Shown: positions 33,488 through 43,247, counted from the first letter of the stretch. The stretch is 64,000 nt of DNA from Advenella mimigardefordensis DPN7 (GCF_000521505.1 NZ_CP003915.1:62001-126000), one strand, 5' to 3'. Numbers and translations are program-made. The notes: generated by a model from the sequence alone, not told the origin.

Positions 33488-33952
33488 TCAGTTCTGTGGA
33501 CGCTGCTTAGTCGAGTCCAGGCTGGCTTTCAGATCGGTTGTAATTTCAGTCACTTTGGAAGAGAGCTGGATCGCACGATCGAACGCGTCCTGCATAGAGG
33601 CGATTGAATCGACTGTCGTACCGTTCAGGCCGCCATCGGCTGCCCATTCGAAGTTCCAGAAACCAGACAGGCCGTCAGCACCGGCCACATCATGGGTTTC
33701 AATCGCAGTGAATACGTCGGGATGACGCTGCATATAGGCAGCAGCGGCCGAGACATCGGCCGGCACGTCGCCCGCACTGTTATTGGCCAGCTTGGCCAGT
33801 TCGTCTGAATTGATGGCAGACTTGCCTTTGCCTTTCAGATAATCGGCCAGAATCTGGCTGGATTTCGAAATGTTGAGCTTTTGCTCGAATGCCAGGGCCG
33901 ACGATTCCTGGGCATATGATGTGTTGCCTACTGCCTGAACGGGGGTTGTCAC
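33488..33952 (-). CDS. 154-aa T3SS-linked protein sharing a C-terminal module with the 54-aa gene
   Basis: GTG start at 33952 with AAGGAG 9 bases upstream. N-terminus polar, no signal peptide. Residues about 60-110 (DVSAAAAYMQRHPDVFTAIE then THDVAGADGLSGFWNFEWAA) resemble the acidic repeat units of HrpF/NopX/HrpK-type translocators, one of which lies at 35070. The last about 40 residues (DAFDRAIQLSSKVTEITTD, LDSTKQRPQN) closely copy the 54-aa protein at 26739. It could be a secreted adaptor, a needle-tip component or an early substrate. Confidence 0.7.
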   Translation of the reverse strand: MTTPVQAVGNTSYAQESSALAFEQKLNISKSSQILADYLKGKGKSAINSDELAKLANNSAGDVPADVSAAAAYMQRHPDVFTAIETHDVAGADGLSGFWNFEWAADGGLNGTTVDSIASMQDAFDRAIQLSSKVTEITTDLKASLDSTKQRPQN

Positions 33953-34033
33953 GACGATTTCTCCTTGAAATTGAATAACACCGGGGGCGTATCAAGAATG
34001 TTGACCCCGGTTGTGCTGCGGTTAGCAGCGGGT

Positions 34034-34840
34034 TCAGTACAGCTGGTTGCCTCCGGGGTAGCCATCAGACATGGCAGTCCCGTTGTCCAGCTGATTCATA
34101 TAAAAATTTACTTTTTCAACATAGTTCCTGGTACCGAAACCAGAGGTGGAAATGCCCGGATCGGCAGGGTCCACAGAGAGCGGTCCGGAGTTGTAGGCGC
34201 GCAGAGCAAGATCCCAGCTGCCGAACTGATCATGGTTTTGCTTGAGATAAAGCGCACCGGCCATGATATTGTTGCGGGGGTCTGATGCATCGCCTGTCAG
34301 CAACTGCGGGTGCTGCTCTTTCAATGCTGCGAACGTGTCCGGATTAAGTTGCATGAGACCGGTATCGGTCAGGCCGTTTTCACCGTTAGTTGAACCGGCA
34401 CCGGCAATCCCTTTGGATTCGTCCCAGATGACTGCGGCCAGCAGGTTCGGTGGTACGCCGGTGGCCTCGGACGCGGCAAGAATGTCGTCGCGATAGGGAA
34501 GCAGCGCGTCGTTCAGGCTTTGGCTCAGTTGATCAGAGCCTGAAGGTGTGTCTGGCGTGTCGTGGATTTCTGCCCGGCTCTGCGTGGCTTGCGATTTGTC
34601 CGCAGGAAATTTTTCCCAGTCGCCCGCTTCCTGGTCTACCGGTAGCGGCTGGCCGTCCTGAGAGGCAGCGCCATTGCCCGCATCAGGAACCTGCAGGCCC
34701 ATGGCATCCATGGTGATGCGAGCCAGGTTCAGCTCGGCCTCGAAGTGGGCACGCGTAGCCGGATCGGTGGCGGCGTTAAGCCGCTCTGTTCGGTCTGCAT
34801 AGAAACCTTCCCAACTGCCGATTTGTGGTGTGACTGTCAT
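34034..34840 (-). CDS. T3SS-associated lytic transglycosylase
   Basis: 268 aa from ATG 34840. Residues about 115-245 form an SLT domain: VPPNLLAAVIWDESKGI (catalytic Glu), TGLMQLNPDTFA, ASDPRNNIMAGALYLKQNH, LALRAYNSGP. The first 110 residues are polar, without a clear signal peptide, as in type III-exported hydrolases. Such enzymes open the peptidoglycan for the needle or act from within the system. ATG 34885 is an alternative start. Divergent from the translocator gene. Confidence 0.86.
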   Translation of the reverse strand: MTVTPQIGSWEGFYADRTERLNAATDPATRAHFEAELNLARITMDAMGLQVPDAGNGAASQDGQPLPVDQEAGDWEKFPADKSQATQSRAEIHDTPDTPSGSDQLSQSLNDALLPYRDDILAASEATGVPPNLLAAVIWDESKGIAGAGSTNGENGLTDTGLMQLNPDTFAALKEQHPQLLTGDASDPRNNIMAGALYLKQNHDQFGSWDLALRAYNSGPLSVDPADPGISTSGFGTRNYVEKVNFYMNQLDNGTAMSDGYPGGNQLY

Positions 34841-35069
34841 TTCCTGGATTCTCCCGGTATTTTGCGCAACCCGGCGCGATGGCATCAGATACGGAATTCA
34901 GGATAATTGTAGACAGCAAATTGTTACATGCGAATGTCACCATGCCATACGATTGTCATGAATATTTCATTTGTAATTGATATCACAGTTGTCATTATTA
35001 TTTCATAAAAAGAAGGTCAAATATTTGCGTGTTCAATGTACATTATCCTGCAGATTGGAGGTTGTTACC
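34841..35069. promoter_or_regulatory. Divergent promoter region between transglycosylase and translocator genes
   Basis: 229 AT-rich bases. TTGTCAT occurs twice (near 34958 and 34990), and part of the TGTCAT half-site matches the dyad upstream of sctC1 at 17497. A shared regulator is possible but the match is short. Confidence 0.35.
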
Positions 35070-38000
35070 ATGTCAAAGATTACCGCGCCCAACAATAATG
35101 CCGCCGAGAATGCGGGAGGCGGGTCGAGCGCCAGTGAAAACAACTGGAACAATGCCGTTTTCATCTCCAATAAGCAAACAAATAATAAATCACTGAGTGA
35201 TGAGGAAAAAGAAAAGCGTTCGGATGAATACGCCCAGAAAATTCTGGACAATTACGATGACATCAATACCGAGGGCAAATACATTACGTTAGATGAAATA
35301 AAAAATTACAAAAAATCGCATTCAGATCTGGACCCCAAGCTAAACGATGCGCTGGACTTCTGGTCGCAGGATGATGCGTTCAAACGCCTGGATACGTCCA
35401 AGCATGGCGGCGATACGGATGGCGACGTAAGCAAGAATGATCTGAAGGCCTGGATTAAGGACGATTCGGCTGGTGAGATGTCTTCAGATCTGTTTTCAGC
35501 GAAGGAAACAAAGCGCGATGAAGACAAAGTCCGCAAGGATGCCGAAAACGTAGGTATCAATTGGGAACGCCCTGATGACGACAAGAGAACGGCCGAAGAA
35601 ATCATTGACGACAGTCCCCTGCTGAAAAATCTTGGCAACCAAAGTGATGTTAAGGATAAGCTGAAAGAGCGGGTGGGAGATTACGAGAAAGGTAGTGCCG
35701 ACGAACGGGCGAACGCCGCGTATCGTGCTGCCCAGGTGCTGGATCATGTGGTTTCGTTTGACGAAAACGGCAAACGACTGGCAGGCAAAGAGGTTACCAA
35801 CGACAGTATTGACGGCTTCACCAGCAGTGGCGAAGCAAAACATGGCACCGAGGCCGGCCGCTTACAGGATTTTGGGAAATACGGATTCACCAGTCTGAAT
35901 GGCAAGCTGCAGAACGATTCGAAACCGGTACAGGACGATAAGGACGTTCGCGAACAGGCGGAGAAGCTCGGCATCAAATGGGAACGGCCAGAAGGTGATG
36001 ATCGTTCCGCGCAGGACATAATCGACGACAGTCCTTTGCTCAAAAAACTGGGTAATCAGAGCGGTGTGAAGGATATGTTGAAAGAACGTGTGGGCGACTT
36101 TGATAAGGACGCCAATGCCGCCTATCGTGCCGCCCAGGTGCTTGATCATATTGAAAAATTTGATAAGAACGGCGACCGCCAGGTTGGCGGGGACGTTGGT
36201 AATCAGACGATCAACGGATTCACCAATAGCGGTGAGGCCAAACCCGATACCGAAGCGGCCCGCCTGCAGGATTTTGGCAAGGAAGGATTTTCTGCACTGA
36301 AAGGCAAGCTCGATGATTTCAAGGGTGCCGGGACGGACAAAGAAGAACGCAAGAAAGCCGAAGACCTTGGCATCAAATGGGAGCGTCCTGAGGATGATAA
36401 ACGTTCGGCCAAAGAAATCGTGGAAGGCGACCCTCTGCTTCAGGAACTGGGCAATCACAGTGGCGTAGGTGACTTGTTGAAGGAGCGGGTGGGTGACTAT
36501 ACCAAAGATGCAGACGCCGCCTATCGTGCTTCGCAGATTCTGCGCCATGTTGAGCAGTTCGACAGCAATGGCAAGGAAATCACCGGCGACAGCGTTGGCA
36601 ACGGGGAAATCAATGGATTTACCAGCTCCCGTGAAGCCAAGCCCGATACCGAGGCCGGACGACTACAGGACTTCGGCAAATATGGCTTCTCTGCATTGAA
36701 AGGTAATCTTGAGGATGTATCCGCCATCTCCGGCAACGCCGACGATATCAAGAGCTATAAGGATTACCTGAAAGCCAACCCGGATGCGGATGAGGGTTCA
36801 AAGCAGGTAGCGAAGTACGCAGCCATTCTTGAAAGCAATTATGACAAAATACGGGAAAAGGCGGGGTCTGGAAAATATCTGGATGCTGATGCGATCAAGC
36901 GCTATGTTGATAACACAAAAGACCTGAGCGACGAGGCCAAGGATGCCCTGAATTTCTGGTCCCAGCCAGGTGCATTCGAGATGATCGACAACTCCAAGCA
37001 TTCTCTGGCGCAGCGCCCCGATGGCGATCTGTCAAAGGGCGATGTGCAAACCTGGCTTTCCAAATCGGCGCCCAAAGACGCAACGTCGCTGATGACGTTT
37101 CTGTCTGAGTCGGCCGGGCGTGGCGCGTTTGCAGACATCGACACCAGCAAGATAGGAAAAGATGTTTTTGAAAATCCGGACAAGTACTCCAGCGAAGAAA
37201 AGGCGGCCGTGCTTCAGGAATTGCAGCAGGCGCAGCAACTGATGGTTGACGGTGCGTCTGCGGGCATGTGGAAGGATGATTATTCAAAGGTTTCCATCGC
37301 TAACCGTTCCAGGACCCATCCGGATAAGGATAAGGTATTCGACGATCTGAACGCGCATATCAAGATTCTGCAGGATGACAAGGAAGTTACCAAAGTACTC
37401 AGTGAAAAAACCGCCGGCGCGCTCACGGAACTCGTCGGTGACAACGGCGGGCTCAAGAAAGCCCTGCAGGATACATACGATAAGGAAATCAAGACCGGCA
37501 AGGCACTGGATGCCTCGTGGGATGCCAATATGAAGGACGGTTCGGTTGAGCAGCAGGCTGTTCTTGCCGAGTTTGTCGGAACGGCGCAATCGTACCAGAA
37601 CGTATTGGGTATTGAAAAAGCGGAAGACATTCAGGGGGCGGTGAAGGACTCGGAGCACTATGGCCAATTCAAGGATTTCTATGAGAAGTCCCTGGTCTCA
37701 GGCGATCGCCTGAACGATCTGCTCAAGGACAATTCATTTGATAAGGCGGCCAGCGTCTTCAATATGGAGGTAGCGTTATACAACTCGGCGCTGGATCCGG
37801 AGTTTACTGGAAAATTCGACGACAAGCTGAACGACAACTTTTCAAATATTGCCCAGGAGAATGTGTTCAAGGACGCTTCCTTTGATGACATAAAAGAAGT
37901 GTTCGGCGTCGACGGCGGCGATAAACTCGACGAAGAAAAGGTCAAGGATTATATCGAGCAGATCAGCAAGGAAAACCCTGAGCTTTTCCTTAATGAAAAC

Positions 38001-38903
38001 GGCACCGTAGCAACACCGGATCAGGTGTTGACAGGCTTCAGAGGTAGTTGGGACTTCTTCCGCCAGGGAACAAAGACCCTTGATAAAACCGGCAAACTGG
38101 AAGACCTTGATCCGAACAAAGGCGCCAAAGGGGCCTACGACAAAGGTGTATTGCATGGTGTGAGTGGCCTGTTTATGGCGGGAATTACCATTGCCAGGGG
38201 CATAGGCACCAATGGCAAGCCAACCGAAAAAGATATTGTCAACATTACCGGCGGTTCGATCCAGACGGCAACCGTGCTGACCGAAGGCGGTATGAAGGGG
38301 TACCAGCAATATCTGAACAAGGCCATCAAGAATGGCGAAGACGCGATCAAGAGTGGAAACATCACCTTCCAGGAACTGGAAGACAAGATCAAGAATAATG
38401 TCAAAGACATGAAAGGCTATAAGAGCCTGGCGAAAAACTTTGAAGAAGGCGCCAAGGGTCTGGGCGGTATGGCTGGGGCTGTGCTGGGTGCATATGGCAT
38501 TTTCGATGGGGTCAAGTCCATCCGAAATGGCGACAAGGTGGCCGGCGGGCTGAGCATTACTTCGGGTTCTGTTGGCGCCATGGCAGGCCTGGCCTCTATG
38601 GTTGAAGGTGCATGGGGATTAGGCAACGCGTTGCTACCGAACCTGATCAGCAAGGTGCCGAACATGGTGCCGGTCCTGGCCGGCGCGATGGGTTGGGCAG
38701 CGGCCGGCATCGGTGTGCTGGTGTCACTCCTGCCGGGGCTGATTGAGGAAGGCAAGCATCAGAAGCGTTCAGATGACTTCGGGGAGCTGTTGGGCACTTA
38801 TTTGACCAAATACGAAATTGATGGTGTTACGGACGGTGGCTTCCGGGATATTCCGGATGAAGAATGGCCTGGTTACGAAGATGGTCCGACCATTGGCTCG
38901 TGA
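35070..38903 (+). CDS. HrpK/HrpF/NopX-like T3SS translocator with internal repeats
   Basis: 1277 aa from ATG 35070 (GGAGG at 35057-35061). Acidic, with two kinds of repeat. Type A (about residues 53-132 and 581-665) ends in DALDFWSQ..F..LD..K...DGDVSK-like units. Type B occurs three times in tandem (about 151-281, 291-416, 425-548), each with INWERP/IKWERP, SPLLKxLGN, LKERVGD, AAYRAxQ, a D-x-N-G loop and RLQDFGK. The C-terminal third has hydrophobic segments (GVSGLFMAGITIARG near 1026; AGAVLGAYGIF near 1135; LAGAMGWAAAGIGVLVSLLP near 1205) expected to enter a host membrane. Much longer than the 700-800 aa usual in the family. Confidence 0.8.
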   Translation: MSKITAPNNNAAENAGGGSSASENNWNNAVFISNKQTNNKSLSDEEKEKRSDEYAQKILDNYDDINTEGKYITLDEIKNYKKSHSDLDPKLNDALDFWSQDDAFKRLDTSKHGGDTDGDVSKNDLKAWIKDDSAGEMSSDLFSAKETKRDEDKVRKDAENVGINWERPDDDKRTAEEIIDDSPLLKNLGNQSDVKDKLKERVGDYEKGSADERANAAYRAAQVLDHVVSFDENGKRLAGKEVTNDSIDGFTSSGEAKHGTEAGRLQDFGKYGFTSLNGKLQNDSKPVQDDKDVREQAEKLGIKWERPEGDDRSAQDIIDDSPLLKKLGNQSGVKDMLKERVGDFDKDANAAYRAAQVLDHIEKFDKNGDRQVGGDVGNQTINGFTNSGEAKPDTEAARLQDFGKEGFSALKGKLDDFKGAGTDKEERKKAEDLGIKWERPEDDKRSAKEIVEGDPLLQELGNHSGVGDLLKERVGDYTKDADAAYRASQILRHVEQFDSNGKEITGDSVGNGEINGFTSSREAKPDTEAGRLQDFGKYGFSALKGNLEDVSAISGNADDIKSYKDYLKANPDADEGSKQVAKYAAILESNYDKIREKAGSGKYLDADAIKRYVDNTKDLSDEAKDALNFWSQPGAFEMIDNSKHSLAQRPDGDLSKGDVQTWLSKSAPKDATSLMTFLSESAGRGAFADIDTSKIGKDVFENPDKYSSEEKAAVLQELQQAQQLMVDGASAGMWKDDYSKVSIANRSRTHPDKDKVFDDLNAHIKILQDDKEVTKVLSEKTAGALTELVGDNGGLKKALQDTYDKEIKTGKALDASWDANMKDGSVEQQAVLAEFVGTAQSYQNVLGIEKAEDIQGAVKDSEHYGQFKDFYEKSLVSGDRLNDLLKDNSFDKAASVFNMEVALYNSALDPEFTGKFDDKLNDNFSNIAQENVFKDASFDDIKEVFGVDGGDKLDEEKVKDYIEQISKENPELFLNENGTVATPDQVLTGFRGSWDFFRQGTKTLDKTGKLEDLDPNKGAKGAYDKGVLHGVSGLFMAGITIARGIGTNGKPTEKDIVNITGGSIQTATVLTEGGMKGYQQYLNKAIKNGEDAIKSGNITFQELEDKIKNNVKDMKGYKSLAKNFEEGAKGLGGMAGAVLGAYGIFDGVKSIRNGDKVAGGLSITSGSVGAMAGLASMVEGAWGLGNALLPNLISKVPNMVPVLAGAMGWAAAGIGVLVSLLPGLIEEGKHQKRSDDFGELLGTYLTKYEIDGVTDGGFRDIPDEEWPGYEDGPTIGS
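35520..36715 (+). repeat. Three tandem ~130-codon repeats inside the translocator gene
   Basis: Copies at about 35520-35915, 35941-36315 and 36341-36715. They share IKWERP-type starts, a DSPLLK-type segment, LKERVGD, AAYRA, an FTxSxEAK segment and RLQDFGK. They are diverged but plainly homologous, so the duplication is old rather than recent. Confidence 0.85.
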
Positions 38904-38929
38904 GCTTGCCGTGTGAGCATGCAGTAATT

Positions 38930-38969
38930 GCGGCTGTACGTGCTGGAGTTTAGTCCAGACGTACACCGC
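38930..38969 (+). terminator. Strong imperfect hairpin after the translocator gene
   Basis: GCGG, TGTACGT and CTGGA on the left pair with TCCAG, ACGTACA and CGC on the right around a six-base loop, with single mismatches. No U-tract follows, so it may be an RNA-stabilising stem or Rho-assisted terminator. Confidence 0.5.
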
Positions 38970-39030
38970 TGCAGTGGATCGTTATGATCGGCAAGCATGC
39001 ACGATTCCTTCATCCGGTATCAGATTAAAT

Positions 39031-40009
39031 TCATTCAATACACCCCATACCCCGCAGCGTTGCCGTTACGGCTTCATCCCATGGCGTATGTGGTTCGGTG
39101 CCCAGCATCTCTTGCAGACGACGGCCATCCAGGTGCACCGGCTGGGTCCATAAATAGCGCATTTCCCGTAGCTCCCGCAGTGTCGGAACCAAAGGCGACA
39201 GCACTGCGGTGAGCCACCAGGGGAAGGCAGAGATCGTCGGATTCATGCCATGCTGGCGGGCGATGTGGCTGATGGTCGACGTCATCCGGGTGCCATCCGC
39301 GTCCCAATGACCCTGCATATGAAAGCGTGCGAAGGGTTCCAGCGTGTCGCGCCGCTCAATCAAGGCCGCCATTGTATGCGCCACGTCCGGCAGGTAGGCC
39401 CATTGGTGGCCAATGCCCGCTTTCCCGGGTTGCAGTATCTTTTTCAGAGGGCGTGCCGGCTTAACCAGTGCCTGTGATAACCAGTTGTTGCCTGCCTGCG
39501 GTCCGAAAAAATCACCCGCACGTACGATGATTGCACGGGCGCCAGATAAGGTAGCCTTGCGCAGGCGCTGCTCCATTTGCACGCGGATCTGACCCTTGCG
39601 GGTGTGTGGATGCTGGGGCGCTTCTTCTGCGACCAGCGGAAAAACATCGGGCCCATAGTTGTAGACGGTGCCCGGTAGAATGATCGTGGCCTTTTCAGCG
39701 ATGGCGGCGGCAATGGTATTGTCCATCATCGGCAATACACGCTGGGCCCAATGTCGATAGCCTGGCGGGTTGACTGCATGAACGATCACCTGGCACCCCT
39801 GCGCGGCCTGGATGATGTCCTCCCGGTGCATGGCGTCCCCGCGCAGCCACGTCCATGCCGTCGCGCTGTTCGGTGGGAGCGCTCAGGCCGCGGCGCAGGG
39901 CTCGTACCTGCCAGCCGGTGTCGCGCAGCTGGCGGGCGACTTCGCCGCCGATGCCGCCGCTGGCACCCAGTACAAGGGCGCGTTGCGTTGATGATGAGGT
40001 GGATTCCAT
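39031..40009 (-). pseudogene. NAD(P)-dependent epimerase/dehydratase, frameshifted
   Basis: The N-terminal Rossmann start (ALVLGASGGIGGEVARQL, then VRALRRG) is read in one frame from ATG 40009, but the rest (GDAMHREDIIQAAQG, IVHAVNPPGY, TVYNYGPD, VRAGDFFGP) is in another. The frames join near 39848-39851; removing one G from the GTG codon there restores an uninterrupted protein of about 325 aa with the expected WLRGDAMH. No other stop is seen. It is either a recent pseudogene or a sequence error. Divergent from a LysR gene that probably regulates it. Confidence 0.8.
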
Positions 40010-40104
40010 GAAAATTCCTGTTTTCCGAGACAATGTCGATATGGTCGTCGATATCCGGGTGTTTGAGAATTGCTGATCATCATCTATTCGCTATACAATT
40101 TTGT

Positions 40105-41010
40105 ATGGCTGAAATGATCGGATGGGAACACTATCGCACCTTGCTTGCCGTTCTGAGGGAGGGCTCGCTGTCGGGTGCCGCACGCGCGCTGGGCATGACT
40201 CAGCCGACTGTCGGGCGGCACGTCTCCCTGCTGGAAGCGGCGTTTGGGCAGAAGCTGTTTACCCGGACGCAGGCCGGCCTGCAGCCTACCGAAGCCGCGC
40301 TCTCTCTGCAGGGTTATGCCCAGACGATGCATGACACGGCGGCCGCGCTTGAGCGCGAAGCATCCGGACACGGACATCACATACAAGGTGTCGTACGAAT
40401 CTCGGCCAGTGAGATCATCGGTGTCGAGGTTCTGCCTGAAGCCCTGGTGCAGCTACGCCAGACCTATCCGTTGCTGAAGATCGAACTGGTCCCAACCAAC
40501 CGGCTACAGGATCTGCTGCAGCGTGAGGTTGATATTGCCTTGCGGATGACGCCTCCCCGTCAGCAGGCGTTGGTCGCACGCAGGGTGGGTGCAATTGAGA
40601 TTGGCCTGTTTGCCCGCGCTGATTATCTGGCACGACACGGTACCCCGGTCACGCCTGAAGAATTGAGCCGTCATGTTCTGATTGGTTTCGATCAGGATAC
40701 GCCTTTCCTGCGCGCGGCCCGGACACAGTTTCCGTTCTGGCGACGCGAGGTGTTCGCGTTGCGCAGTGACAGTGATCTGGCGCAACTTGCCATGGTGCGT
40801 GCCGGTGCGGGTATCGGCGTGTGCCAGACAGCGCTTGCCCGGCGTGACTCAGCTCTGGTGCGGGTCTTGCCCGACATCTTTGCTTTCCCTCTGGAGACAT
40901 GGGTCACGATGCATGGCGATCTGCGTGGCAGCCGGCGCTGCAAGGTGGTTTTCGATGCGCTGGTCGCCTTTCTGGAGGCGTATGCACAGGGTCGCGACAG
41001 TCACGCGTAA
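40105..41010 (+). CDS. LysR-family transcriptional regulator
   Basis: 301 aa. N-terminal helix-turn-helix (WEHYRTLLAVLREGSLSGAA, LGMTQPTVGRHVSLLE), then the periplasmic-binding-like effector domain (VRISASEIIGVEVLPEAL, VDIALRMTPP). Start at ATG 40105 because it precedes the DNA-binding domain closely. Divergent from the frameshifted epimerase gene and probably its regulator. Confidence 0.9.
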   Translation: MAEMIGWEHYRTLLAVLREGSLSGAARALGMTQPTVGRHVSLLEAAFGQKLFTRTQAGLQPTEAALSLQGYAQTMHDTAAALEREASGHGHHIQGVVRISASEIIGVEVLPEALVQLRQTYPLLKIELVPTNRLQDLLQREVDIALRMTPPRQQALVARRVGAIEIGLFARADYLARHGTPVTPEELSRHVLIGFDQDTPFLRAARTQFPFWRREVFALRSDSDLAQLAMVRAGAGIGVCQTALARRDSALVRVLPDIFAFPLETWVTMHGDLRGSRRCKVVFDALVAFLEAYAQGRDSHA

Positions 41011-41020
41011 AAAAGCGCAG

Positions 41021-41932
41021 TCAGGTAATCGCCCAGGCCTGCTTTCGTATCGCCTGCGTCAAATGATCAATAAACGAGGACACCCGGGCGGCCAGCGCCG
41101 TTTGCCGATAGTACACAGCCTGTATCGGGCGCGTATCGCCGGTATTTTGCTGCGCCAGTACTTCTACCAGATTGCCACTGGCCAGATCCTGGACGGTCAT
41201 GAAGTCTGCAAGGCAAACAATACCGTGGCCGGATAATGACAATTGTCTTAATACTTCGCCGCTGCTGGCCGCGATATCGGGTTCAATGTAAAGGGTTTCA
41301 CCGTCTTCGTTGTGCAGTGGCCAACTGTTGATGCTGTCGCGTGTAAAGCCCAACAGGGTGTGCTGCCTGAGGTCTGCCGCTGACGACGGCGTGCCGTGCT
41401 CAAGAAGGTACTGAGGCGAGGCCAGCATGCGTATTCGTGACCGGCAAATCAGGCGACTGTTCAGGCTGGAGTCCTTCATCTCGCCAATGCGCAAGGCGAG
41501 ATCAACGCGAGACTCCAGCAGATCCACAAAATCTTCATTGCTGGTCAGGGTCAGGTCGACCAGGGGGTAGTGCTTGCGGTAATCGGCCAGCAGCGGGATC
41601 AGGGTATGCAAAACAAATGGCGTCGCGGCATCGACACGCAAGGGGCCGGAGGGCTGGCCCTGACGAAGCAATACCCGTTCCTGTGCAGACTCAATCGAAT
41701 TAATAATTCCGCGGGCATCTTTCAGGAAACTGCAGCCTTCGTCTGTTAAATCCAGCCGTCTGGTGGTTCTGCGCAGCAATGTCGTTTGTAATTTTTCTTC
41801 CAGGCGGGCAAGAAAGCGGCTGGTGGTAGAGACCGGCTGGCTGAGTCGTTGAGAGGCTGCGCTCAATGAGCCAGCATCAACCACAGCCAGGAAAACTTCT
41901 ATTTCGCGCAGGGTAATGCTGGATTTTTCCAT
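41021..41932 (-). CDS. LysR-family transcriptional regulator
   Basis: 303 aa from ATG 41932. DNA-binding domain LREIEVFLAVVDAGSLSAAS and SQPVSTTSRFLARLE; effector domain with SGPLRVDAATPFVLHTL, VDLALRIGEM and QHTLLGFTRD. This resembles the CrgA/DhcR-like subgroup (VDLALRIG). It is divergent from an MFS exporter, which it is likely to control; the intergenic space is 112 bases. Confidence 0.9.
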   Translation of the reverse strand: MEKSSITLREIEVFLAVVDAGSLSAASQRLSQPVSTTSRFLARLEEKLQTTLLRRTTRRLDLTDEGCSFLKDARGIINSIESAQERVLLRQGQPSGPLRVDAATPFVLHTLIPLLADYRKHYPLVDLTLTSNEDFVDLLESRVDLALRIGEMKDSSLNSRLICRSRIRMLASPQYLLEHGTPSSAADLRQHTLLGFTRDSINSWPLHNEDGETLYIEPDIAASSGEVLRQLSLSGHGIVCLADFMTVQDLASGNLVEVLAQQNTGDTRPIQAVYYRQTALAARVSSFIDHLTQAIRKQAWAIT

Positions 41933-42044
41933 TTGCAGCAAAGGTATTTTATGTTTATACCTGTTTATCGTTAAAAATAAACATTTTAGAATGTGCTCCT
42001 TCGGATGTCCCGCTTTATTTTCAGGGATGCCAAAAGGATTACAC

Positions 42045-43247
42045 ATGTTATCTGCTGCACCTTCAAACAGCAATCAGGCCACCGTTCCGTTAATTGCACT
42101 TGCAATTGGCGCCTTCGGTATTGGCACCACGGAATTTGGCCCCATGGGTATGCTGCCGGCGATCGCCGACGGCATTGATGTATCCATCCCCACCGCAGGT
42201 ATGCTGGTGTCGGCGTACGCGATCGGAGTCATGATTGGCGCGCCAATCATGACCTTGTTGCTGGCCAGGCGCCCGCGCCGACAGGCATTGATCATGCTGA
42301 TGGCGATTTTCACCCTGGGCAACCTGCTGTCGGCGTTTGCGCCCGACTTCACCAGTCTGGTGGGTGCGCGCTTTATTACGAGTCTGAACCACGGCGCCTT
42401 TTTTGGTGTGGGTTCTCTGGTCGCGGCCAGCCTGGTTCCCCGGGAAAAACAGGCCAGCGCGGTTGCGGCCATGTTTCTGGGGCTAACGATTGCCAATATC
42501 GGGGGTGTGCCTGCTGCTGCCTGGCTGGGCACGACGATCGGTTGGCGCCAGTCATTTGCATCCATTTCCGTACTGGGCGTGCTTGCCATGCTCGCACTGC
42601 GCTTTGCGCTGCCTGAGGGAGAGAAAGGCCAGGTGCCGGATGTTCGTGCAGAATTGCGTGTGCTGACCCGCCCGAATGTGCTGATGGCCATGACCACAAC
42701 GGTATTGGGCGCAGGCGCCATGTTTACCCTGTACACCTATATCAATCCGACCTTGGAAACGCTAACCCATGCTTCGCCGCCATTCATCACCGGCATGCTG
42801 GTGCTGGTGGGTATTGGTTTTACGATCGGCAATACTCTGGGTGGCAAGTTGGCTGATCGATCCTTGCAGGGGGCGCTGGTACTGTTTCTGTCCCTGATCG
42901 CCATCAGCATGCTGGCCTTCCCTTTCCTGGCTGCATCTCAGGTTGGCGTGGCACTGGCATTGGTGGTATGGGGTACGGCCACGTTCGCGATTGTGCCTCC
43001 CCTGCAAACCTGGGTGATGCGAGAAGCGACCGGCGCACCCGGATTGGCCTCGTCAGTTAATGTGGGAGCCTTTAACCTTGGCAATGCCGTGGGTGCTGCG
43101 CTGGGCGGGCTGGTCCTGCGCTCGGGTCTGGGCTACACGGTGGTGCCGGTGGCGGGTGCTGCGCTGGCGCTATTGAGTCTGCTGCTTGTGCTGCTACAGT
43201 TCAGAAGTGTGCGTCGGCAGGCGGCGATCGCGACGCAGACCTGCTGA
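42045..43247 (+). CDS. MFS exporter, DHA1 family (AraJ/YdhP-like)
   Basis: 400 aa, twelve membrane helices. The first helix GAFGIGTTEFGPMGMLPAIA and the loop motif ARRPRRQALI between helices 2 and 3 are typical of DHA1 drug/sugar exporters of the AraJ/NepI/YdhP group. Start at ATG 42045 with AAGGA 6 bases upstream. Divergent from a LysR gene and upstream of a second, related exporter. Confidence 0.9.
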   Translation: MLSAAPSNSNQATVPLIALAIGAFGIGTTEFGPMGMLPAIADGIDVSIPTAGMLVSAYAIGVMIGAPIMTLLLARRPRRQALIMLMAIFTLGNLLSAFAPDFTSLVGARFITSLNHGAFFGVGSLVAASLVPREKQASAVAAMFLGLTIANIGGVPAAAWLGTTIGWRQSFASISVLGVLAMLALRFALPEGEKGQVPDVRAELRVLTRPNVLMAMTTTVLGAGAMFTLYTYINPTLETLTHASPPFITGMLVLVGIGFTIGNTLGGKLADRSLQGALVLFLSLIAISMLAFPFLAASQVGVALALVVWGTATFAIVPPLQTWVMREATGAPGLASSVNVGAFNLGNAVGAALGGLVLRSGLGYTVVPVAGAALALLSLLLVLLQFRSVRRQAAIATQTC

